In this document: in pieces, positions 1-11,881 of the stretch | Layout: every line of letters begins with the position of its first letter | Numbering within the stretch: position 1 is the first letter of the stretch | Assembly: GCA_037043235.1 (NCBI GenBank) | Contig: JAWRVZ010000024.1 | Location: forward strand, 4,672,501-4,736,500 | Source of the DNA: Rhodeus uyekii | Taxonomy: Eukaryota > Chordata > Actinopteri > Cypriniformes > Acheilognathidae | Length of the DNA: 64,000 nucleotides | Direction of reading: 5' to 3' | Made by a program: the position numbers and the translations under genes | Notes under the pieces: model-generated | What the model was told of the DNA's origin: nothing | Databases searched by the model: none | What the model saw: the letters and a program-made list of their open reading frames with translations, nothing else

Positions 1-3000
1 ATTATAACAGTTTAAAATAACCGTTGTATTTGAATATTTCAATTTTCATTAATTCCTCTAATGTAAAGCATCATTACTCCGGTCTTTATTATCAAATGAC
101 CCTTCAGAAAGTGTTTAATATTTGTGGAAACTGTGATCCTTGAATAGAAAGTTTAAAAGAAATGGAAATCATTTGTAAAATAAATGTTTTAAACAATTCT
201 TCAACAATTTAATTCATCTTTTATTTAGATGCAAATGAATGCAAATTAAATGCTCAGATTAATCCATTTATTTGTTATGTATTTATAATAAAAATTTAAT
301 AATTGATGAGGGGCCGTTAAATTATAATATTGCACTCACAAAATGGTAATACGGCTACGACGCAAAATAATTATTCTTACGGTTACCACACCTTAAGACA
401 CAGTTCAGATGTTTTATTTCAAGACATTTGTCAGGTTTTTCATCCTTAACCCTCCTAATTCGGCTCTGTTTTGACCAGGAAGTGGTCCATAATTAGTATT
501 TTTTTACTTGTTTTAAAAAATAATCCATAGTTTTTATTATTTAAATCTTTAAATCTGTTAAGACTGTCACAACACACTTTTTTTAAATAAATACTGTCAA
601 AGATATAACCATTTAAACAAAAAATGTTGTCATGAGTTTGAAGTCAAGTTCATAATTATAGTGGTTCTCATATACACATACTATAACTATAGTTAGCTAT
701 AACTTTTAAACGTCAAAGTTTCTCAAGTTTTAATTTGTAAATGAAAGGTAAATTAAGTGATCGCATGCTTTAAAACTTTTAAAAGTGTACATTCGCACAT
801 TTTTATCCTGTTGTTTATTTGCTTCCCAGTGTCTTTGTGGGATTTACTTTGCTCTTTTGCTGTTGTCGACTATAAAGACCCTTTGAAATAACTGAAATCA
901 TTTGGCGGAGTGATCTGGATCTGTAATGCGGACAAAACCTGCCTGGAACTACTTTACCTCCAGGCAAAAATATTTGCACACCTTAGAGCGTTCGTCAACC
1001 AGTCAGAATCAAGCACTCAACAGCCACGAAGCATAAAACAGAATTAATTATCAGAATTTAATGGATTTTCCATGTTCACAGTCCCACGCTATTTCAGTCC
1101 ATTTAGCATTCGCTGAAAATGAGAATGAGTAGAGAATAAGATGTTGCTATTTGCACTGACATACTGTGTAATTGTTTAGTATATTTGCCTCAGGGATGTT
1201 TTTCCAAAATTGAATGGTAAATTTAGAAGGAATTTCTCTCCTTCTTTGTTATCACATAATTCATGCAGCAACACTTTACTGTAGTGCCTTCACAACGAAA
1301 CCTCGTAATGCTCCACTCTTCATTTTGCAACACCAGCTGTTTGGTCTCTCTCAGGGACGTTCTTCACCTCCTCCTCTGCATGCCCTCACGCAACACTTAA
1401 CATTCTGCTGTCCCTGCATCACCGGCACTCTCGTGCAGTTTAGAAGAACGATTTCTGCAAGCTTCTAAATTTGCCTAATGATTCATTAGTCATCATTGCA
1501 GTCATTACAGTATTTAGGACATCAGTTGCTCGCTGATAAAGACACACTAGCATTGTGCTCTTTACTTAAGTCTCGCTTGCTTTCTTTAGGGACCTTTTTG
1601 CTCACCAGCCCTCCACTGCTCAGCTAGAACTGCTCTTTTCCACCGATCAAAAGTGTGCCATGTTGAAAAATGGTATTTGTAAGAAAAATGCATCTCCATT
1701 AGAGGTGCACAGCTAGTGGTTGGAAACCTGATTGTTGTGTTTCAGAAAATCCAGGGAAGTTTCACCTCACAGTTAGAGATTAAAGACTTTTGTGGAGCTC
1801 AGAGTCCTTTATGGTTTATTCACACAAAGCGCAAATATGTATTGCAAACAAGATTTTGAATAGGTAGTGGATTCTGTGAGCTTTGCCTCTGTTTAGCCAT
1901 CTCTGTTTGAAACTCGCAGTTATATTTAACGGAGCCAAATGACAACATGGACGTAATAATTGGAGCGTATGTTTTGCGCTGGGATGTGGTTGAACCGTGA
2001 ATCTGTGATCACATCAGAGTCGATCTGTCATTGTACATTGACATGAAAGCAGAAAAATACCTTCAATACCTTCAGATTTCGGAGTTGTCGCCATGCTGAT
2101 ATTTACTCTTGTTTTTGCACGGTTGCTTTCCCTTCATGACTGCATCTTCTCTGCAGTTTGAGGTTTCTTGGTGTTGACAACAGGTGATTCCCCAGATGTC
2201 ATTGATGATTGCCGTTTAGACCTTTCTCGATTAAAAGCAGTCATTTAGGTGACAAGTTTAAATGATGAGCAACTACATCCTCAGCACATGCCAAATAGTT
2301 GCCGAGTCGTCTTCTTTCTGTGTACGGATGTGAAAATAACCATGCAAAGATGAATGATGTCAAACTGACATTTCAAGCAAAATCTGTTCAGACAGCTCAA
2401 ATTATAAATCACGTTTACGCACAGTTGTGAAACTGATATCTTGTATCTGATTTTTGTTATTTCATTCATCAAAAAAGGTACATACTGTACAGCTTTAAAA
2501 TGGTACATGGTGAAATATGGTTTAAAATAGTTTAACATCACATTAAATGTCATTTTACTGGGGGTTTTGGAAGTAAAAATGATAAATATTCAAGCATTTT
2601 TATAGTAATTTATTGTAAAAATATAATTAATTAATATAATTTTTGAAAGGGGTAGAATAAGGTTCCCTGTGTGCTGTAAGAAACAAATGCATAAGGTCAA
2701 TAAGTTATGAGAACATATGTTCTAACATTTGCTTTAACTCATCAAAATAATTCTTCAACTTTTGTTACACAAGATTCAACTAATTAAATACAGTTTAATT
2801 AAATTAGTTATTATTATACATTTGTACAGCAATGTTTTTCTTTTTTTACAGTATAAGTGATTCATCACATGCTTACAATTTTACTTAGAATGCTTGTCTT
2901 TTTTATTATCTGTTATGTATAAAACTATGTATCGCTGTCACACGACATTAGCTTGGTCTTGCTCACTTGTCTTATGCCATAATAGTTCTTTGCGACTGTT

Positions 3001-4583
3001 TTACTGTCATCTTCAAGGAAGCAGGACTATAATCATCATCTTGAGAGCCGGATGGCAGACCAGCTGAAAGGTGTTGTTGTACCGTCATGCATTTGCTTTT
3101 TGTTTAGCCCGACAGATATTCGCTTCTCTTTTGGTGTGAATAGACCAATCATCAGCGATTTGTTTTGCTTTTTCCTTTTCCATTTAATGCGAAAGGGTCT
3201 TTAAGCTTAAATCAGGATATTTTTGCTTGCATACAGTATAATTTGTTTATTCAGACATCTGCCTGCCTGTCATGGCTGATTATAGTCCTCAGCAGTACTG
3301 CTTTATTTAGATTCCTATATACAGTATATTTCTCATTCCGCTGTCACTGGACATTTAATGACATTTCGGTTTCAAAGGGAAAACATATCTCTGGTAAATT
3401 GGACTGTTTTTAAAAGCTCCATTTACTCATTTCATCCTCTTTCCAGCTCTATAGCCTAGAACTCATTTTCATTCTACATTTCCAGTTTCCTTCAACCTTT
3501 ATTACGTGATAACTTGAAGCAACTGAACATGGAGTATTTTTCTGTTTGTTTAATGCTGGATTTTCTTCCACATAAAAGAACAGTCAATCAAATGTCACTT
3601 TTCACTCATGGAAGGCTTTCACTAACAATGAAATGAATGCGTCTGAAACAGACCCGACATTTAACATGTTTTAATAGCTCCCCGCTGTGCGATTAAATGT
3701 CTTTCAGTGTATGCTTTGCTGCTAGGAAACGAGCGTTTTCTGTGTTGCTAATAGAGTGATAGACGGTTACAGCTTCCTCTTTCCATAAAAGGTGTTGGCG
3801 ATACCGTAAGAGGTGCACGCCGCGATCATCCGCCAGCCCTCTCGAAGGCTTTTATGCACTGGGTTGAGAGCACAAAATTGCATCTACCCCCTTCCACCCT
3901 CCCACCCATCATGATTTTTCATTTTGCAATTAGCTGTAATTTATCTGTTCTTTTTCTCTGCGGCTGTATCATGACTGACTAACGGCTACATCCTGATGTT
4001 TGTCTATTGTGTAGCGCGAAAGGCCTGCAGCATGATGAAACAAACATTTCACACTTTGTTCTGACACGGATGACATCTCCTTTGTCTGCTTTGTCTGCTG
4101 CAGTAGATTTTGATGGAATGGATTATTTTCATTTGTACGGCTGCCTGGTTGTGTTGATGTATCTGTTCGAGAGAAATCTGTCGCGTACTTCAGTATCAGG
4201 CTGCGGCAGATGGCTTCAGAAATCGAAAGCGTACAACAAGACAGCACTGTTTAGAACACAAATAGTTGCGTTCATCGTTCTCAGACGCTCTTTTGTCTCA
4301 GTATATTGTCTTGACAGGAACATCCCACCATGTAAAGAAGCGTGCATAATTAAATGTGCTCTTGTAGTGTACTTGGATGTTTTTAACAACCTGCACTTGC
4401 TGATGATATTAATGAAGTTAAAGTGTGATTAAGTAGTCATGGCACTTTCACGACTGTTTCTTAACACACTTAAGTGTGCTTTTACATGCACTGTAATAAT
4501 GTTGAAATAGCAGATAATAATAAGCTTTAATAATCTTTTTTTATGCTTTAAACCTGAATATTTGAAGTACTTGATTGTAGTTA
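1..4583. other. AT-rich non-coding stretch, nothing recognised
   Basis: No exon-like frame, RNA gene or recognisable repeat was seen. Open frames here (for example 1214-1468 and 4007-4432 on +) lack coding-like codon use, domain signatures and convincing splice sites. The composition fits intron or intergenic DNA of a fish genome. Confidence 0.5.
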
Positions 4584-5764
4584 CAGTGGTGTGAAAACGA
4601 GTTTTCCCCCTTCCTGATTTCTTTTTTTTGTGTGCATATTTGTCACACTTGAATGTTTCAGATCATCAAACTAATTTAAATATCAGTTAAAGTAAACTGA
4701 TAAAGTAAACACAAAATGCTATTTTTAAATCAAGGTTGTTATTATAAATGGAAAAACAAAATCCAAACCTACACGGCCCTGTGTGAAAAAGTGCTTGCCC
4801 CTAAACCTAATGACTGGTTGAGCCCCTCAGCAGCAAAAACTGCAATCAAGTATTTGTGATAACATGCAATGAGTCTTATACAGCTGTGGAGTTTTGGCCC
4901 ACTCATCTTTGCAGAATTGTTTTCATTCAGCCACATTGAAGGGTTTTCGAGTGTTAACTGCCCTTTTAATGGTGGACTTGCTTGTATGTTTTAAATAATT
5001 GTTCTGCTAGAGAACCCAAGTTCACTTCAGCTCGAGATCACAAACAGATGGCCAGACATTCAGCAGAAGTCATGGTTCCATTTATCACAGCAGGTCTTCC
5101 AGGTTCCAAAGAAGCAAAACAGCCCCAGACCATTACATTACCACCACCATACTTTACTATTTGTATGATGTTCTTAATCTGAAATGTAGCGTCACTTTTA
5201 CGGCAGATGTAATGGGACACACTCCTTCCAAAAAGTTCAACTTTTGTCTTGTCAGTATTTTCCCAGAAGTCCCAAGGGATCATCAAGATTTTTTTCAAAA
5301 TGAGACAAGCTTTAATATTATTTTTACTCAGCAGTGGTTTTCGTCTTGGAACTCGTCTTGGCAATTTGTTCCCAATCTCTTTCTTATGGTGGAGTCATGA
5401 ACACTGACCTTAACTGAGGCAAGTGAGACCTGCATTTTTTTCGATGTCGTTGTGGGATCTTGTGCTTCGCTCTTAGGGAGATTCACCACTGTTCCATGTT
5501 TTCAGCATTTGTGGATAACGGTACAACCTTTTCCAGACATCTAGATCTCAATAGTGTTTTTCTCATTTGTTCCTGAATTACTATGCATCTTGGCATGATG
5601 TCTAGATTTGAAGAGCATTTGGTCCTCTTCACTTTGTCTGGCAGGTCCTATTTAAGTGATTTCTTGCTTGAGGTGTGGCAGTAATAAGGCTTGGGTGTGG
5701 CTAGCGAAATTGAATTCAGCTGTGATAAACCACAGTTAAGCTATATTTTAACAGAGGGATGCAG
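4584..5764 (-). mobile_element. Defective Tc1/mariner (Tc1-like) DNA transposon
   Basis: The left end CAGTGGTGTGAAAA directly follows a TA dinucleotide at 4582-4583, as expected for Tc1-like elements that duplicate TA. The long terminal repeat region (4584-4800) has the phrases typical of a teleost Tc1 family. Internally, a broken transposase reads on the minus strand. On the right, recognisable family sequence continues to about 5764 and then stops without the outer terminal repeat, so the element is truncated and cannot move. The exact right boundary is approximate. Confidence 0.85.
4805..5596 (-). pseudogene. Tc1-like transposase pseudogene
   Basis: In an intact element the protein would bind the terminal repeats through N-terminal helix-turn-helix domains and cut and paste the element through a DDE/D catalytic domain. 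Reading leftwards from an ATG at 5596, the N terminus (MPRCIVIQEQMRK) matches the Tc1 start. The first helix-turn-helix is then shortened by deletions. The best-preserved piece (5038-5364) has the hallmarks RVPRRKPLLSKNNIKA, DFWENTDKTKVELFG and GGGNVMVWGCFA. Beyond it the frame breaks: a WVL-stop-QNN remnant runs almost directly into KPFNVAE, so the segment holding the last catalytic acidic residue is deleted. A degenerate C-terminal tail follows to about 4805. It is a fossil with frameshifts, stops and an internal deletion; the family assignment is firm, the subfamily is not. Confidence 0.85.
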
Positions 5765-6136
5765 GTGGCGGCAGTAAAATACTTTAAAACTATATTTTAG
5801 TTGAACATTAATGCTTGTCAGTACAGTGTGTTCAGCAGTACATTAATATTAATATGTTCCTTGAGGTTCACTTATAATGTTATAATTTTGTACTGAAGAG
5901 GACTATATAACTTGTTATAAAGTTTGTAACATTAAAGTTTATAATGTTTTTAGTTTTTAATAAGTGTTTTTTCTGGTAAAAAGACCTCTTCTAGGTCTAA
6001 GATCAAAAAAAATGTATTGCATCATGATCCCTTTAACTATATTTAAAAGACAATAGAAGTAATATGTAAATTGCATATAAAGATTAAATAAAATCTGACT
6101 GAAGTGGGTGAATAAGCACTCCACAGATCAGCTAAC
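5765..6136. other. AT-rich spacer
   Basis: No gene or recognised repeat is seen between the Tc1-like remnant and the LTR-like fragment. Confidence 0.4.
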
Positions 6137-6414
6137 TGCCACGCATATGGTGGTAAGTACACACATGATACAGAATATCTAACAATAAGTTATTTAATTA
6201 ACAAGGAGAATGTACACTGGAGAATACAGAGAGAATAATATCGCTAACCACACAAACCAAAGATGAGTAGTGACAATGAACATAACAGAACAGAACAAGG
6301 AGTATAAATACACAAGGAAACGTTATGATAGACAGCTGAACACTGAACACAAGAAACAAAACGCATACGATAAGGTAAGATAAACGAAAAGAGAAACAGA
6401 ACATAATCCTGACA
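6137..6414 (-). mobile_element. Possible degenerate solo LTR
   Basis: Purine-rich sequence resembling the antisense side of the better-defined solo LTRs in this window, for example the one at 26032-26357: stretches rich in aaacaga and acaagg, a TATA-like ataaata, and a terminal TGACA. The left end TGCCACG only loosely matches the TGTCAC start, and no target-site duplication is seen. It could also be an unrelated dispersed repeat. Confidence 0.3.
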
Positions 6415-7868
6415 TAAATGTAATTGATATCAATGCAGTGTCCAAAAACATCACAGTACAATCAGTTCACAGTTATATGCTTCACGCATATTCTTCTTTT
6501 TCCCAAAGTGTTTACATCCCTCAAAAATAATAAAGTGACCCCTTTTCTGGTAAAAAAAACAAAACAAAACTATCCTGGGGAAGGTGAGGTGGATCGAAAC
6601 GGCTCCGGCCCACACTTTGGATGAAGTGAGAGAGTATGAAGTCACAGAGAGACCTCCTCCTCAGGGCGCAGATGGCTGTGGCAGTCAGGGACTGAGCTTT
6701 ATGCCACAAGCCTTTGCCTCGTAAGTCAAGGTCACACATCTCAGGGGCAAAAAAACAGGTTAATGTATCGCTCTGTGGGGCTTTCTCCATCGGCTTGGTA
6801 AGTTTGGGAAGGAGAACTGGAAGGTCGAAAGGTTTTAGTGTGAAAAGAAGATTATTGAGCTGTTTTGCTTGCTGCATCCCAAGATGCTCTTTTCTCTGAC
6901 ATTAAATCTATAATTAATTTGCATGACTTTTTTTACATGCTGTTCATTGTGCACCCAAATATCTGGGTTGTTTTAATTGCACAGGAGTCCAGAGACACTC
7001 TCTCACAGGGAACATTTGTGTTTTTTTCCATCTGCTCTTGTCATGTAGTTGCAGAAAGTTGCAGTCGAGAGAAAAGGGCAAAGGAATAAAGTGCAAGCAC
7101 GACTTTTCATTTTTAATTCTGGCATTAGACAGATGCTTATTCCTTTTATTCTAGAACCCCTACTGAGCGACAGGCCCACTTAGATTCGACGGAGATCCTG
7201 GGACACCCTGACATCTCCACAGAAGTTTTGTTTGTTTTATTTTGAGAACATTCTTTCATTCGTCATCTCTGCAATGACATGTTGCCCTTTTCAGAGCTGT
7301 TTAATGCTCTTGCAAGGATTAGAGTTCTTTTCATCTGGTGTCATTTTGTTGCACGGATCTTCCTAAATGCCAGATAACCTCTTTGATTGGGCTGTGTCTG
7401 ATAATGCCAGATTTAACACAATCAACCCATCATTTTCTATTGCTGTCATAATCACTGCATTTCATGCCCATCTTAAGCCTCTTACACCCCAGAGGAGTGG
7501 GTGAGCTGAGCTTCTGAACATGGCAGAGATGGCACAGCACTTGTTTTCTGCAGGTAGAATGGATGACTGCTGTCTTCCACCGTCTCTGAGGGTTGTGAGG
7601 GAAATATGAGTAATTGTGGTAGGAGAGGCCATCCCATTTTGGGCACACTTCCCAAAAGAACGAGTGGCTATTGGCTCTGTTTGCAACCCTGCGGCTTATT
7701 ACAGATCTATAGATAGTTACACCGCAAGCGGCTGCATATGGCTTACTTGCCATTAATGTTAAGGACATCGATGTGGTGCACATCTATTTTAGAAATTATA
7801 TATTAAAATACAATGGTTGTCATTTTTTGAATTCATTTTGATACTTTGGTGAAAAGTGTATGTGCATA
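6415..7868. other. Non-repetitive stretch without recognised gene
   Basis: Sequence looks single-copy. Two regions (6640-6760 and 7440-7760) have fewer stops and a higher GC content than their surroundings, and a CTC|GTAAGTC donor-like site occurs at 6717-6726. No matching acceptor with a coding-like frame was found. Confidence 0.35.
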
Positions 7869-7870
7869 TA

Positions 7871-8340
7871 CAGATGTGTGAAAAAGTGTTTGACCCCTTT
7901 CTGATTTCTAATTTTATTTGCATGCTTTTTACACTTAAATGTTTCAGATCTTCACACAAGTTTAAATATTAGTCAAAGGTAACACGAGTAAACACAAAAT
8001 GTGTCACATTCTCCTTCTCCCAGGACTCTTATTTTGACGTTCACCTTCACTCAGGACTCTTAGTTTGCCTTTTGTGTCACATGTTTTCTGTTCCAGAACT
8101 TTCCGTCACCCATCAGTTTCCATAGTCACTAATCATCACAGGTGTTTGTCTTTAGGTTCATCACTGTTAGTATATTTATTCCTCCTTGTGCACTTTTTAG
8201 TTGTCAGTTCTCGTTTACGTTGTGGCGTGTATTCCTTCCTTGAGATTCTTGTTTCAATAAATATATATCATGTATGTGATTTCGCCGTCTTCGAGCCTTC
8301 TTCCAACACGCACCCGTGACAAAATGCAGTTTTTAAATCT
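7871..8340 (+). mobile_element. Tc1-like terminal repeat fragment, split by a solo LTR
   Basis: A TA at 7869-7870 precedes a sequence homologous to the 4584-4720 Tc1 end (gtgtgaaaaagtgtttga, ttaaatgtttcagatc, gtaaacacaaaatg). The match stops at 8001 and resumes at 8322 with aaatgcagtttttaaat, which is the expected continuation. The intervening 320 bases are the LTR at 8002-8321. Only the end of the element is present; there is no transposase. Confidence 0.8.
8002..8321 (+). mobile_element. Solo LTR with AAATG duplication
   Basis: Starts TGTCAC, ends GTGACA, and is flanked by perfect 5-bp direct repeats AAATG (7997-8001 and 8322-8326). TG...CA ends with a 5-bp duplication are diagnostic of an LTR retrotransposon. 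The 320-bp length and absence of internal genes indicate a solo LTR left by recombination. An aataaa signal (in ttcaataaatata) in the 3' part supports + orientation. A close relative lies at 43393-43686. Confidence 0.85.
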
Positions 8341-8870
8341 TTCTAATATTTCTTCATACCTTAAAATAGCTTGAATGTAACTCCACACCCTTGCTTCATT
8401 TAGTACATGCTGATCTATGAATATTCACATGACCCCAGCCTCCGCTCACTCATACAGGCTCGTCTACAAATCGATGTATGCCTATCAGGTAATGCGCTTT
8501 ATGTGCCGCTTGTTCTCTACGGACCGGACACATAACAGTAATTACTGTGATTAGCATTTAGCTTGACTACGTTATCAAACAGCTAATAGTGTGTTGCAAA
8601 TGTCACACAAACCAATGCAAAAGTTCCCGCTCGCCATGTCAGAGTCAGACAGCTTTCTAAACATCAGCATCCTAACAAACGCTTGAACAACTCAGAACAA
8701 GCAAATAGTTCATCATAACATTGTAACATACATAATTCACCTATTGATAAATGTACCCGATTTTTCATACGAACAGAAAAATATACCAGGATAACCTGGC
8801 TTCTCTTCTCCACAACAGTTAATGATATGCTAAAGCTCGGCCACACATTGATGCGGTTGGTTACAAGGTA

Positions 8871-9443
8871 CAGTAGTACCTCAAGATACAAAAGGCTCAA
8901 CTTTCGAAAAATCCAAGTTACGAAAGCAAAGACGAAAATTTTTACTGCTCTACATACGAAAAGTTTTCAAGATACGAAAGGTTTCTGAAAGTCCGAGATT
9001 CGCCCCATAACAATTTTGAAACTCGTGCCGCACGCCGCCATCTTAGTTATAGTAAACTCGCCACCATCCTCCTGCTCTCCCATTGGTTCCTGATGCTAGC
9101 CAAGCCATGAGATCCTTCTCTCTCATTGGACAGCATCCCTTTAAACTTTAAATTTTTTATGTGTTTTCGTAAAGTTAAGTGTACGTACGTACGTTATCTG
9201 CCGTTTGTCCTCCTCTGCCGCCACTTTCGGAGATAGCTTACCTTTCGAGTGAGGCTTCGACATTTTACGTTATTTCATTGTTTATAGGTCAATTTAGCTT
9301 TATTATGAAATTGAATGGGGTGTTTTTGGAGGGCTTGGAACGAATTAGCCATTTTACATGTAAAAGGTGTTCCAAGATACGAAAAACTCATTATACGAAG
9401 GCCGCCTCGGAACGGATTAATTTCGTATCTCGAGGTACCACTG
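8871..9443. mobile_element. TA-flanked pogo/Tigger-like MITE, copy A
   Basis: Bounded by TA on both sides (8869-8870, 9444-9445), with terminal inverted repeats beginning CAGTAGTACCTCAAGATAC on the left and the reverse complement of CAGTGGTACCTCGAGATAC on the right. TIRs of this form with TA target duplication are typical of pogo/Tigger-type elements. The interior contains no transposase; the chance frame 9179-9535 merely reads through the right arm. The same family is present in opposite orientation at 31819-32474. It is a non-autonomous deletion derivative. Confidence 0.85.
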
Positions 9444-9445
9444 TA

Positions 9446-10590
9446 GTTTGTGACGAAAGAAACACCAGTGATTTCAAACCGCATTTTTCCATTGCTGTTT
9501 TAAAGAAAAAGTACTCTGCAATGGTCTGGACATGAATTTGCATGATTTGTCTTAAAGCATATTAAAAACAACGCATAGATATATACCGTAAGCAACATTC
9601 AAGAACTTGATTTGCACCGCAGGGTCTTTTAAGAGGTGCACTTTTGCATGTTGTCAATGAAAATGAGTCCTGAAATGAAGCTTTTCTTGAATGGAGCGGA
9701 CGTTGGTTTCAAATGTTTTTGAAAAACCGGTTTACAAAAAGTACTTGCATAACAAGTTTTTTCTTCATCGTTGACACTATTACTTATCCTTGACCTAATG
9801 TTATGCCTGATTTCGATACACACGCTTGTTAAGTGATCATCTTGATTGTGGAAGGGATTTGTGGGAAGTGTTCAGGCAGTAAAACTCTCAACAAAGGTTG
9901 TAGGAACACTATTGCCAGCAGCTGTGGCGATAGTCATATTCTTTAATGGTCATTTGAATTCCCTCTGCAAGGATCATTGACTCTTTCTTTCCAATGAATT
10001 ATTAATTCTCCCGTGGACAAGGATGGATGTAATTTTACTGCCTAATAGCGAGTAATAAAAATATAATTTGGAATTGAGCAGCCAGAGGAGTAATTGGCCC
10101 GTGATTGGTGCTTGTTCTTGGTAATTAATATAAAGGAGATCTGGAACAGTTAAACAACATATGTTTATTTATTTCCAGCTTATCTTTTTTGGAATGTTTC
10201 TACATGTTGGCATTTTTCCCTTCTTGGATTTGTTTTGACAGGCCTCACAGTTCCTCTGTTACAAGCTTTTGTGGCCGAGCAGCTTTCAGCTGTCCTCTTT
10301 CTCATGTCTTAGTCATGCTGCTTTCCTCTCCCTCGGGGCATGTCCAGTTTTGTTGTTTTTTTTGGTTTTTGGATGTGCCATTTGCCAGTTTTTTGAGGGG
10401 TCTGATTGAGGTGACCCATGTCTAATGATCTGTGACACTTGCAGGTCTGAAGATGGGCCTGACACCGTGTGAACTCACACTGTTTCTTTCTTTTTACCTG
10501 CAGAAAGTGCAGTGAGGGGGCCACTTTTGGTATATATATATAAATGTATTATAAATAAATAAATTATTCTATGAAATATATGAAAAATAT
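9446..10590. other. Spacer with a possible conserved non-coding block
   Basis: No gene. Part of it (about 9940-10160) is non-repetitive and dense in homeodomain-type cores (ATTAAT, TAATTGG, TAATTAAT), as developmental enhancers often are. That is only a suggestion: conservation cannot be judged from one sequence. Confidence 0.25.
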
Positions 10591-10599
10591 ATGAAAATT

Positions 10600-10798
10600 A
10601 TTCTACATTCTCCTTCCCAACCATTCTTTCACAATTTGAGTCTGATGAATCTTGACATTGTCATCCTGAAATATGACCTTGATGTGTCTTCATACACACT
10701 CCATCAGTCAGGGTTAGAAGAACTGTTCTCAAACATGCTAGAAATATCATCATTGACTCTCAAATCCAAACAGTGACTTTTCTTTTGGCTGGACAGTG
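10600..10798 (-). mobile_element. Second Tc1/mariner-like remnant (end piece)
   Basis: The segment with ccaaccattctttcacaat, gatgaatcttgacattgtc and the end cttttggctggacagtg followed by TA (10799-10800) resembles the end and adjacent transposase-coding part of a different teleost Tc1 family. It is heavily eroded and lacks a left end. Confidence 0.4.
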
Positions 10799-10860
10799 TA
10801 TATTCTACTGTCTACTACAACCTGGGTAAAGGCCCTGTAACAATAGAAACAAAATAAGAG

Positions 10861-11881
10861 AATAGCACAACCCTTCTCTTCCTGACTCTCGTGACTGCAG
10901 ACGTGTTTTCCTAAGCTCCGCTCTGACCTGCTTTGCCCTTGCGCTAGTATCTGTCTGTTCTTCTTCGGACCCGCTGCTTGCTGGACTCCTGACAATATTG
11001 AAATGGATATGATTGGATTACTGATAGCGGGATTCCTATTCTTTGGCTTTGGGATTATCCTGACCTATCGAAAGATTGGCAAGACAGCTGCTAGTAAATT
11101 CACCCAGCCGCTGTCTGTAGAAATGAAGAATTCCCTCGAGGCTGTGTCTGACCGTCTGAAGGAATTAGATCAGCGAGTGATAAAGATTGAGCAACTGAAT
11201 CGTAACCTATGCGAACTGTATCGTAACAACACAGTCCGGACAGCGAGCCAGATCGGTGAACTTTCACGAATGGTATCCGGTCTGGCTATGAGGCTGGACA
11301 CGGTGCTGAGGACCAGAAATGAACTTGATTGAACTGACTGATTATGATCCGGACAAAATTACCGATCAACGACTGGATTATTAAAAAGGAGTTGTATTTC
11401 TGCCCCTATCTCTCGTTGGGAAGCCAGCATGATGACAGCCTGGTCTCCCTTATCTTCCTTCAGGGACAAAGCCACAGAACTGTTCTCAAAACATCTGATG
11501 TTGTGACTACTCTCCCTCTCACCCGTCTGTGTGTCCTGCCTCTATCTGTTCTTAACTATTTCCCTTCCCAATCTCCAACGAAAAAAATCCCTATGTGTGT
11601 GTGTTAAATTGCAGTATTATGTTCTTATGTGTAATGTATGTTTGTATATTATGTTTGTTTTTGTTGTGTCTGCTGCTATGTATGCTTGCTAAACTGCACT
11701 CATTTCTTGGCGCCGTAAATGGCGCCTCGGTGTTTTTTGCTCTTCAGTGATTGTTTTTGTTTGTTTGTTCATGTTGTGTTGTATATGTGCACTGGAAGCT
11801 TCAGCACTAAGACACATTCCTTGTGTGTGACAAGCTCACTTGGCGATAAAGCTCTTTCTGATTCTGATTCTGATTCTGATA
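10861..11881 (+). mobile_element. Retroposon-like unit carrying a small ORF
   Basis: The right end is ggcgataaagctctttctga followed by a short tandem run of TTCTGA units (about 11853-11881). This layout, a unique 3' end running into a few copies of a short repeat, is typical of non-LTR retroposons. The left boundary is uncertain: atagcacaac (about 10863) and atagctcaga (about 11878) could be a decayed target duplication. Inside are a 5' leader of about 140 bases, the intact ORF at 11003-11332, and a long 3' untranslated part with a GGCGCC-gtaaat-GGCGCC hairpin at about 11710-11727. The family was not identified. Confidence 0.45.
11003..11332 (+). CDS. Intact 109-aa ORF: membrane helix plus coiled coil, unrecognised
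   Basis: Function unknown. Residues 4-22 form a glycine- and phenylalanine-rich hydrophobic helix (IGLLIAGFLFFGFGIIL), followed by basic residues R23, K24, K27 and K32. This pattern suggests a membrane anchor with the C terminus facing the cytoplasm. Residues 45-72 form a near-perfect heptad (L45, V48, L52, L55, V59, I62, N66, L69). Residues 84-102 form a second one (I84, L87, V91, L94, L98, V101). The start codon context gaaATGG is good. Just past the stop, the +1 frame stays open for about 20 acidic codons to a TAA at about 11383, so the ancestral product may have been longer. No nucleic-acid-binding motif, reverse transcriptase or protease is visible. It lies inside an apparent retroposon, so it may be the element's own product, a captured host minigene, or a decayed ORF open by chance. 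Confidence 0.5.
   Translation: MDMIGLLIAGFLFFGFGIILTYRKIGKTAASKFTQPLSVEMKNSLEAVSDRLKELDQRVIKIEQLNRNLCELYRNNTVRTASQIGELSRMVSGLAMRLDTVLRTRNELD

Noticed and set aside
9179..9535. 118-codon frame on +
   Set aside because: Lies mostly in the right arm of the MITE at 8871-9443; an antisense counterpart appears in the inverted copy at 31760-31984.
10440..10530. Strong acceptor-like site ctttttacctgcag near 10504 with a possible 24-nt exon
   Set aside because: The following segment is too short and its donor (gtatat) lies in a simple TA tract; adjacent DNA is transposon-derived.
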